From positions 1 through 64,000 of the forward strand of contig JACKEJ010000013.1 of the NCBI GenBank assembly GCA_020633055.1: a stretch of DNA of 64,000 nucleotides, read 5' to 3'. This DNA comes from Sandaracinaceae bacterium. GTDB lineage: Bacteria; Myxococcota_A; Polyangia; Polyangiales; Houyiibacteriaceae. Under the pieces are notes generated by a model. It saw only the letters and a program-made list of their open reading frames with translations. It did not search any database and was not told where the DNA came from. The position numbers and the translations under genes were made by a program. Shown piece by piece: positions 53,199-64,000 of the stretch (positions within the stretch are counted from its first letter, which is position 1; the number at the start of each line of letters is the position of its first letter).

Positions 53199-54671
53199 CT
53201 AGCTCACCAGCCCAGACGCGGCTGCGAGCGCGGCGTCGAGGTAATTGGAGGGGGTGAGGCCCATCTTCATGACGAAATACGCGGCCAACACCAGCGCGAA
53301 GGTGACGTAGCCCGACTTCATCGGCACGGCGACGGGCGCTCCCTCTTCGGGCGACTTCATGTACAAGAACACGAGCACCTTGAGGTAGTAGAAAGCACCC
53401 ACCGCGCTGCTGAGGACGGCCAGGATGGTGAGGGGCACCATGTCCGCCTGGACGGCGGCGCTGAGCACGTACCACTTGCCGAAGAAGCCCGCCGTTGGCG
53501 GGAAGCCCATGAGCGACAGGATGCCGACGATGAACGCCGCGCCGACCGCCGGGTGACGACGACCGAGCCCCGCGAGGTCGGCGTAGGAGGTGGCCTCCTT
53601 GCCGAAGCTGCCGGACCAGATGAGCGCGCCGAGGACCAACGCGTTGCTGACCGTGTAGGCCGCCAGGTAGTAGAGCACGGCGCTCGTGGCCTGCTCGGGC
53701 TGGGTCGCGACCGCCGCGAGACCGAGGAGCAGGTAGCCCGCGTGCGCGATGGACGAGTAGGCGAGCATGCGCTTGACGCTGGTCTGTGTGACCGCCGCGA
53801 GGTTGCCGTACACCATGGTGACCGCGGAGAGGGCGGAGAGCAGCCCAGGCCAGCCGTTGATGCCGGTGCGCAGCTCGCCGCCGAAGCCCACGGCCAGGAG
53901 CCGGAGGAACACGGCGAAGGCTGCGGTCTTCACCACGACGGACATGAACGCGGTGGTGGAGGTCGGGGCGCCCTCGTAGGCATCTGGGGTCCACATGTGG
54001 AACGGGACGGCGCTGACCTTGAAGCCCAACCCGGCGACAAGCATGGCCAGACCGATGACCACCAGCACCACGGGCGCGTGGCCACCGTCGATGACCTCCC
54101 CGATGCCGTGGAAGTCCGTGTGGCCGGTGGCGCCGTAGACGAGCGCTGCGCCGAAGAGGAAGATGGCCGACGCGAACGAGCCGAGCAGGAAGTACTTCAC
54201 GGCGGCTTCCGTGGCGCGAGCGCTCGTGCGGCGATAGGCGACGAGCGAGTACACGCCGAGGGACAAGGTCTCGAGCCCCACGAAGAGGGTCAGGAGGTCC
54301 ACCGCGCGCGCCATGACCATGGCCCCCAGCGCGCTGAACAGCGTGAGCACGTAGTACTCGCCGCGATCCATGCCATGCTCGCGCAGATACCCGCCCGCAA
54401 GGAGGGAAGCGAGCGCCGCGCCGAGCGCGATGACGACGTCGAAGAAGAGCCCGTACTTGTCGACCGAGAGGTAGTCGGTGATGAAGCTGGGGACGTCGGT
54501 CGGAGTGGGGGCGAACAGACCAGCGGCGCTGGTGGCGGCCGCCGCGAGCAGCGCGATGGTGGTCACGAACGGCAGCTCGGCGCGGCCGCGCGCGAAGACG
54601 TCGAGCAGCATGATGGCCAAGCCGGCCGAGACGAGCATCAGCAGGGATGCCACGGGGAGCAGTTCCATCAT
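53199..54671 (-). CDS. nuoN: NADH-quinone oxidoreductase subunit N
   Basis: 490 residues, about 14 helices, an antiporter-like proton-pumping subunit. LTLFVGLETLSLGVYSLVAYRR carries the key membrane Glu (GLETLSL), and AVKYFLLGSFASAIFLFGAALVYGATG and VPFHMWTPDAYEGAPT are the family blocks with pump Lys. ATG overlaps the nuoM stop (ATGA). Confidence 0.93.
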   Translation of the reverse strand: MMELLPVASLLMLVSAGLAIMLLDVFARGRAELPFVTTIALLAAAATSAAGLFAPTPTDVPSFITDYLSVDKYGLFFDVVIALGAALASLLAGGYLREHGMDRGEYYVLTLFSALGAMVMARAVDLLTLFVGLETLSLGVYSLVAYRRTSARATEAAVKYFLLGSFASAIFLFGAALVYGATGHTDFHGIGEVIDGGHAPVVLVVIGLAMLVAGLGFKVSAVPFHMWTPDAYEGAPTSTTAFMSVVVKTAAFAVFLRLLAVGFGGELRTGINGWPGLLSALSAVTMVYGNLAAVTQTSVKRMLAYSSIAHAGYLLLGLAAVATQPEQATSAVLYYLAAYTVSNALVLGALIWSGSFGKEATSYADLAGLGRRHPAVGAAFIVGILSLMGFPPTAGFFGKWYVLSAAVQADMVPLTILAVLSSAVGAFYYLKVLVFLYMKSPEEGAPVAVPMKSGYVTFALVLAAYFVMKMGLTPSNYLDAALAAASGLVS

Positions 54672-56295
54672 CGTTCGACTCCCTCGGCAGCGGCGAGCGC
54701 GGCGTGCAGACCGGGGTGGTCGGCGCCGGGTTCGAGGTCAGGGCTTCTGCGGGCCATCAGGCGCGGCTCGGTGAGGTTCATCTGAGCGCGGTAGCGTGTG
54801 GTGAAGTCGGCCTGGAACGCCTCGACCGTGGGGTCCATGCGCGACAGGAAGGCGGACGGGAAGAGGCCGATCCAGAAGATGAGCACCACCAGTGGCGCGA
54901 GGGTGAGCTTCTCGCGACGGGTGAGGTCCACCAGCTTCTTGTTCACGTCCTTGGTGATGGGACCGAAGAAGATCTTGAGGACTGCGTGCAGCATGTAGAC
55001 GGCCGCGAAGATGACGCCCGTGGCGGAGAAGAGGGTCATGGAGAACCAGTACTCGCCGAGCCCCACCTCGCCGCGCGAGAAGAACGCGCCGCTCATGATC
55101 ATGAACTCACCGACGAAGCCGTTGGTGCCGGGTAGGCCGACCGAGCTCATGGTGACGATGACGAACAACAGCGTGTAGACCGGCATGACCTTGGCGATGC
55201 CGCCGAAGTCCTCGAAGTCGCGCGTGTGGCGACGCTCGTAGAGGAAGCCGACGAGAATGAAGAGCGCGCCCGTCGAGACGCCGTGGTTGAGCATCTGCAG
55301 GAGCGCGCCGCTGATGCCGTGGCGGGTCATGGCGAAGATGCCGAGCGCGATGAAGCCCATGTGGCTGACCGAGCTGTAGGCCACCAGCTTCTTGACGTCC
55401 TTCTGGACCCACGCGGCCCACGCGCCGTAGATGATGCCCACGACGCCGAGGAGCGCGATGGTCGGCCCGAGGTACTGGCTGCCCAGCGGGAACAGCGGCA
55501 TGGCGAAGCGGAGGAAGCCGTAGGTGCCGAGCTTCAGCATGACCGCGGCCAGGATGACCGAGCCGCCGGTCGGCGCCTGCACGTGGGCGTCGGGCAACCA
55601 CGTGTGGAACGGGAACATGGGGACCTTGATGGCGAACGCGAGCGCGAAGGCCGCGAAGAGCCAGCACTGCTCCGTGCGCGGCAGGGCCACGCGCGTCAGC
55701 TCGGCGAGGTCGAAGGTGTAGTGACCCGCGAGTTCCTTGTACGTGGCCACCACGTAGAGAATCGCGACGAGCATGAGCAAGCTGCCCACCATCGTGAAGA
55801 GGAAGAACTTCACAGCCGCGTACACGCGGTTGGGGCCGCCCCAGACGCCGACGATGAGGTACATCGGCACGAGCATGAGCTCCCAGAAGACGTAGAAGAG
55901 GAACACGTCCAGCGCGAAGAACGCTCCGAGCATGCCCATCTCCAGCATCAGGAACGCGACGGCGTACTCCTTGACCTTCGTGGCCACGCTGGTCCACGAG
56001 GCGAACAGGGCCACCGGCGTCAACGCGGTGGTGAGTAGCACCAACCAGAGGGAGATGCCGTCCACGCCGAGGTGGAAGTTGATGCCCACCTGCTCCACCC
56101 AGGGGCGGTTGACTTCGAACTGGAACGCAGCGGTGCTGTAGTCCCCGTCGAAGAGGCGCAGGCTGAGCAGAAACTCGACCGCCATGAACGCCACCGAGGT
56201 GGCTCGGATCCCCTGCACCCACTGGCGGGGCATGAACAGCACGGTGAATGCGCCGAGCAGAGGGAGGAAGAGGAGGAGGGTGAGGAGATGGTCGT

Positions 56296-56299
<4 letters not shown>
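54668..56299 (-). CDS. nuoM: NADH-quinone oxidoreductase subunit M
   Basis: 543 residues. VFWELMLVPMYLIVGVWGG holds the pumping Glu (FWELMLVP), VKFFLFTMVGSLLMLVAILY, VPMFPFHTWLPDAHVQAPTGGSVILAAVMLKLGTYGFLRF and LVAYSSVSHMGFI are diagnostic. About 14 helices; the last 50 residues are a polar tail. It is one of the three Mrp-like proton pumps of complex I. Overlaps nuoL and nuoN by 4 bp each. Confidence 0.95.
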
Positions 56300-59106
<2,807 letters not shown>

Positions 59107-59116
59107 CGTTGCGCCT

Positions 59117-59425
59117 TCAGTGCTTGAGCAGGTCGGCCTTGTCGGTCTCGACGGAGTTCTTGATGCGGAAGTAGCTGATCAGGATGGCCAGGCCGACCGC
59201 GGCCTCGGCCGCCGCCACGGCGATGACGAAGAACCCGAACACCTGTCCAGCCTGCGTGCCGGTGTGGACGCGGTTGAACGCGAGCAGCATGAACACCACC
59301 GAGTTCAGCATGATCTCGATGGTCATCAGCTGAATCAGCATGTTGCGCCGCGTGAGGAAGCCGATGGCGCCGATCCCGAAGAGGATGGAGCAGAGCGCCA
59401 GGTACTCGCCGATGCCGACGTCCAT
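59117..59425 (-). CDS. nuoK: NADH-quinone oxidoreductase subunit K
   Basis: 102 residues, three helices, the usual length. Conserved Glu residues in MTIEIMLNSVVFMLLAF and AVAAAEAAVGLAILISYFR are the buried proton-path acids. Follows nuoJ after 1 bp and precedes nuoL by 10 bp. Confidence 0.95.
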   Translation of the reverse strand: MDVGIGEYLALCSILFGIGAIGFLTRRNMLIQLMTIEIMLNSVVFMLLAFNRVHTGTQAGQVFGFFVIAVAAAEAAVGLAILISYFRIKNSVETDKADLLKH

Positions 59426-59426
59426 G

Positions 59427-59992
59427 TCAGTTGCTCCCGCCGGCGTTGGCCAGCTTGCGTGCCTCGGCGTCCGCCGCGTCCGATGCCTTCTCGCGGGCCG
59501 TGCGCACGCGCGAGATCGCCACCGCGCCGACCACGGCGACCAGCAGCGTGATGGAGACCATCTCGAAGGGCGCCATGGCCCCTCGGTAGAGCGCGCTCCC
59601 GAGGCCTTCGACCGTGCCGTAGTCGATGGGCACTGGCCCGAACTCGGCGTCGTGGCGCGACAGCGAGAACGCCGTGAGGAGCAGCACCGCGCCAGCGGAG
59701 CAGCCCGCCATGACGCGCCCGATGAGGTGCTCGGTGTTGCCCGCGAACTCGCCCGCCGGACCCAACAAGAGGATCACGAACACGAAGAGCACCACCACCG
59801 CGCCCGCGTAGATGAGCAGCTGCAGCACGGCCAACAGGTGCGAGTTGAGCGTGAGATACAGCGCGGCCAGGGCCACGACGTGCATCAGCAGGCCCATCGC
59901 GGCGCGCAGCGGGCGCTCGGACGTGACGGTGATGACGGCGCCGACGATGGCGAGCACCGCGCTGAAGAGGAAGAGTAGAAAACCTGCGGTGC

Positions 59993-59996
<4 letters not shown>
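59427..59996 (-). CDS. nuoJ: NADH-quinone oxidoreductase subunit J
   Basis: 189 residues from the ATG at 59996, which overlaps the nuoF stop. Five helices; signature LRAAMGLLMHVVALAALYLTLNSHLLAVLQLLIYAGAVVVLFVFVILLLG, and MVSITLLVAVVGAVAI near the end. A charged Ala/Lys/Arg tail follows. Membrane arm subunit lining the quinone-to-pump path. Confidence 0.93.
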
Positions 59997-61372
<1,376 letters not shown>

Positions 61373-61375
61373 GTC

Positions 61376-62239
61376 CTACTCCTCGCCCTTGCTGGCGTCG
61401 TTCGCATCTTGCGCGTCGTTCGAGACGGCAGTCTCGGCGGGGGCGGCGCTGGGCGTGGTGCCCACGGCGGGCATCCCCACCAGGGTGGCCTTCGGGGCGG
61501 GGCGCGCGGCGGGTGCGCTGGCCGCTGGCGGCGCGACCGAGACGGGCTTGGCCGGCGGTGCCACGGAAGCGGGCTTGGCCGGCGGTGCCACGGAAGCGGG
61601 CTTGGCCGGCGGTGCCACGGAAGCGGGCTTGGCCGGAGCCGCCGACATCGGGCTCGGCCGCATCGACGAGGGGCGCTCGGGCGGGGCTTCCATCCCAGGA
61701 GGCGGGACGTGGCCGTTGTACACGGCGGTGTCCGCGAAGCGCTGCTCGGCGGCCTCGACGCCGTCCTTCTCGTACGCGTCGAGGATCTGGTCCAGCTTGG
61801 CGAGGTCCAGGTTCTCGAAGTAGCGGTCGTTGATCTGGATCATCGGGCCCTGGCCGCACGCCGCGAGGCACTCGGCCTTGAACAGGCTGAACTTGCCGTT
61901 CTTCGACGTCCCGCCGGCGTGACAGCCGAAGCGCTCCTCGAGGTGCTCCTGGACCACCTTCGCGCCGCGCAGATCGCAGGAGAGCGTGCGGCACACCCAC
62001 ACCACGTTCTCGCCGACCTCGTGCTCGTGGAACATCGTGTAGAACGTGACGACGCCCTTCACGGCCGCGGCCGAGATCTCGAGCCGGGCCGCGACGTAGT
62101 CGATGACCTCCGGGCTGATCCAGCTGTTTTGCTTCTGACACACCCAGAGGACCGGGATCAGCGCCGCTCGCCGAGTGGGGTAGCGGGTGATGATGTCGTC
62201 GACTTGTTGTTCTCGCTCGGGCGTGAGGGCGAAGGCCAT
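61376..62239 (-). CDS. nuoE: NADH-quinone oxidoreductase subunit E with repeat tail
   Basis: 287 residues from the ATG at 62239 (an ATG at 62281 would add 14); usual NuoE is 160-180. Thioredoxin-like 2Fe-2S domain with CRTLSC (C-x4-C) and CLAAC (C-x3-C), plus VKGVVTFYTMFHEHEVG. Beyond about residue 185 lies a tail of Ala/Pro/Lys with four near-identical PAKPASVAPPA units, then an Ala/Asp-rich end. The tail is probably disordered and may tether the protein. First gene of the operon. Confidence 0.93.
   Translation of the reverse strand: MAFALTPEREQQVDDIITRYPTRRAALIPVLWVCQKQNSWISPEVIDYVAARLEISAAAVKGVVTFYTMFHEHEVGENVVWVCRTLSCDLRGAKVVQEHLEERFGCHAGGTSKNGKFSLFKAECLAACGQGPMIQINDRYFENLDLAKLDQILDAYEKDGVEAAEQRFADTAVYNGHVPPPGMEAPPERPSSMRPSPMSAAPAKPASVAPPAKPASVAPPAKPASVAPPAKPVSVAPPAASAPAARPAPKATLVGMPAVGTTPSAAPAETAVSNDAQDANDASKGEE
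61542..61640 (-). repeat. 27-bp coding tandem repeat in nuoE
   Basis: GCGGGCTTGGCCGGCGGTG (continuing CCACGGAA) starts at 61542, 61569, 61596 and 61623, a 27-bp period encoding KPASVAPPA. Copies 2 and 3 are identical, indicating recent amplification. Confidence 0.85.
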
Positions 62240-62811
62240 AGTGCTCTCGGGCTTGCCTAGCGGGCCGCTGTACGTGCCCATCCGGGCGGTTGAAACTCAA
62301 CACGCAGCAGGGGTTCCGAAGGCCCCCTGGGGGATCGGGGGAGGGATCCGAGGAGGGCCTTGGGCGGGGGGACGCTAGGCCGCGGCAAGCCCCGTGTCAA
62401 GGCCGTGCGGGGTCTGGGCCGGTGGTTCCTCGGTATGGGCGCCCGACCCGCACACGACGTCCAATTCCGAGGACACGAGCGGGAGCGACCGGGGCTGGCG
62501 CTCCCCCCCCCGCGGACACCCCAGACGATCGTCGAGCACGCGGCGTCGAGGGTAGTCCAGTGGCGCACGGGTCAGCCGCCTGGCGGTCGGCTACGCAGGT
62601 GTCCGGTCGGGCGCAGAATGGACGCCTTTCTACTTTGCAGACCGCTTGCAACCCGGTAGGGTAGCCGGGCCGAGACCAGGGTATGACACCCTGACCTTGG
62701 TGCGGGTGGGCTTGAGGCCGTCCGCGACCCATTCCCGGCCGCTCCGGCGGCACTTTCCCACCGGCCGCACCACAGCGTCCATGACCGCCCCAGGGCGGAG
62801 GGGTTCTAAGA
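62240..62811. other. 572-bp intergenic region between nuoE and the zinc-ribbon gene
   Basis: No gene is supported; the open frames here lack codon character. It holds GTTGA-AAC-TCAAC at 62289-62301 (a possible nuo operator or promoter element, minus side) and a weak promoter-like pair, TTGCAG at 62635 and TAGGGT at 62657 (16-bp spacer), in the only A/T-richer stretch, upstream of the + strand gene. No tRNA or clear terminator was seen. Confidence 0.5.
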
Positions 62812-64000
62812 GTGACCATCTACTGTCCCTCATGCGGAAAACCGAACACTGACGAAGCGAGCAACTGCATCAGCTGCGGGACCGAGCTGGCCAAGAAGAA
62901 GGCCGCTCGCTTCAAGGGCACCATGATGATGAGCGGTCCGGGCGCACTGCCGGGCGCGCCCGCGTCGGCGCCTCCGCCAGCTGCCCCCGCCGCGCCGCCC
63001 GCGGCGGCTCCCGGCGCGTCCCAGCCGCCTGCGGCGAAGAAAGATCTCGCGTTCCAGAAGACCATGCTGGGGCCCATGACGGCGCCTCCGGGCGTGGGGG
63101 CTCCGGGCGCACCGGCCCCGGCCTTTGGCGCTCTGCGGCGGCGCCCCCGCGGGCGGCGGCTTCGGCGCTCCCCGCAGCAGCGGCGCCCCTGCGGGCGGCG
63201 GCTTCGCGCACCTCCCCGGCAGCCGCTCCTCGGCTGGCGGTGGCTTCGGCGCACCTCCCCCGGCAGCCGGTGGCGGCTTTGGGGCTCCCCCCGCGGCGGC
63301 GCCCCCGGGTGGTGGCTTCGGAGCGCCCCCCGCAGCAGCGGCGCCCCCGGCGGGCGGCGGCTTCGGCGCGCCTCCCCCAGCAGCGGGTGGCGGCTTCGGC
63401 GCGCCTCCTCCAGCAGCGGGTGGTGGCTTCGGCGCACCGGCCCCGGTGTCCGGCTTTGGCGCGACCATGCCCGAGTCGTCTGGCGGCGGCGGCGGCTTCG
63501 GCGCTCCCCCTCCGGCGGCGAGCGGTGGCTTCGGCGCACCCGCGGGGGCTCCCCCGGGTGGTGGCTTCGGCGGTGACAGCCCGTCCAGTCCTCCGGGTGG
63601 TGGCGGCTTCGGTGGCGCGCCTGCAGCCCCGGCCGAGGGCGGCGAAAAGCCGAAGAGCAAGATGCCCATGATCCTGGGTGGCTGCTGCTTGTTCATCCTC
63701 CTCGCCACCTGTGGCGTGGGCGGCTTCCTGTGGTGGAAGACCAACCAGGTCATCGACGAGGCAACGGGCGGAGACGGCGTGCTGGGCAGCATGAACCGCC
63801 TGGCCATCAGCGCGCACTTCCAGGCCATCACCAACAGCTGCGGCTTCGACGCGAGCGGCGCGGGGGCCTCTGGCTCGTTCAACCCGGGCGTGTGGGCCAA
63901 CTACCAGGGCATCGTCTGCCAGCTCCCCGCGGGTGCGGCCGCTGTCGCAGGAGATGGCGCTCGCTCGCAGATCGCGGCGGGTGACGAAGGACGCGCGGCT
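62812..64000 (+). CDS. Zinc-ribbon, Gly-rich linker, membrane protein; frame broken and cut by window edge
   Basis: Starts at GTG 62812: YCPSCGKPNTDEASNCISCGTEL, a four-Cys zinc ribbon; then an Ala/Pro/Lys linker. In this frame the code turns Arg-rich near 63133, while the next frame becomes a regular repeat of GGGFGAPPPAA units that runs to EKPKSKMPMILGGCCLFILLATCGVGGFLWWK (a membrane helix, about 63660-63740) and a polar C-terminal domain to the end. So one gene with a frame change near 63130-63150 is far more likely than two. Several C-runs in the repeats are a base short relative to their sister copies. Family unknown; likely a bitopic protein with cytoplasmic ribbon. Confidence 0.7.

Noticed and set aside
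62290..62664. A 124-codon + strand open frame upstream of the zinc-ribbon gene
   Set aside because: No ribosome site, poor codon pattern and no recognisable feature; treated as intergenic.

Overview
The window is uniformly G+C-rich and carries several hallmarks of Myxococcota (probably the Polyangiales/Sandaracinus side; this is inference). These are a MopE-type metal-binding-motif protein with a MYXO-CTERM-like tail, a Ser/Thr kinase fused to an AAA ATPase and TPR-like region, many lipoproteins with Asp/Gly/Thr- or Cys-rich linkers, and a TonB receptor fused to a TonB-like domain. No rRNA, tRNA, CRISPR array, insertion sequence or prophage was recognised.

Layout. 0-2.8 kb: a 53-bp tandem repeat, a lipoprotein, a SpoIIAA/STAS-like protein and an UlaG-like metallo-hydrolase. 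2.9-9.1 kb: a coupled operon of a vWA/MopE-repeat surface protein, a lipoprotein with MopE repeats plus an FGE/sulfatase-modifying-factor domain, and an outer-membrane barrel. 9.1-15.8 kb: an iron or siderophore uptake locus (lipoprotein, TonB-fused receptor, exbB, exbD, tonB) behind two operator-like palindromes. 15.8-20.3 kb: lipoproteins, a DUF4291 protein, a disrupted small membrane gene, a second SpoIIAA-like protein and an exported intradiol-dioxygenase-like protein. 20.4-22.4 kb: an OmpR-type two-component pair. 22.5-25.1 kb: a MoxR-type ATPase and a vWA/metallopeptidase-like protein. 25.3-29.2 kb: the large kinase-AAA-TPR regulator. 29.2-31.2 kb: an adenosine-deaminase-like enzyme and an alpha/beta hydrolase.

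31.3-36.2 kb: a second iron-linked operon (PepSY protein, an 18-codon ORF, DUF3325-like and DUF3649-like membrane proteins, and a paralogue of the 9-kb lipoprotein). Its promoter region has the same type of palindrome as the 10.4-kb locus. 35.1-41.9 kb: an alpha/beta hydrolase, an SDR enzyme, a vWA lipoprotein, a FecCD-type ABC importer (permease, ATPase, binding protein) and a group II truncated haemoglobin. Together, 9-16 kb and 31-42 kb look like one distributed programme for iron or haem acquisition across both membranes.

42.0-46.0 kb: a run of coupled genes for a NUDIX hydrolase, a branched-polyamine-synthase-like protein, a Ca/Na exchanger and an Nramp-related transporter. 46.2-47.1 kb: a decayed epimerase pseudogene. 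47.2-52.3 kb: a GT5-like glycosyltransferase, a radical SAM protein, lepB, miaE and tsaB. 52.3-62.2 kb: a complex I operon nuoE-F-J-K-L-M-N (nuoA-D and nuoG-I are absent here) ending with a lipoprotein; NuoL has a large C-terminal extension. 62.8 kb to the end: a zinc-ribbon/Gly-rich/membrane protein whose frame is broken in a low-complexity stretch that looks full of homopolymer deletions.

Stop/start overlaps (ATGA, GTGA, TTGA) are very common, so translational coupling is a general feature. Many starts are GTG or TTG, and starts were chosen from family lengths, signal peptides and overlaps.
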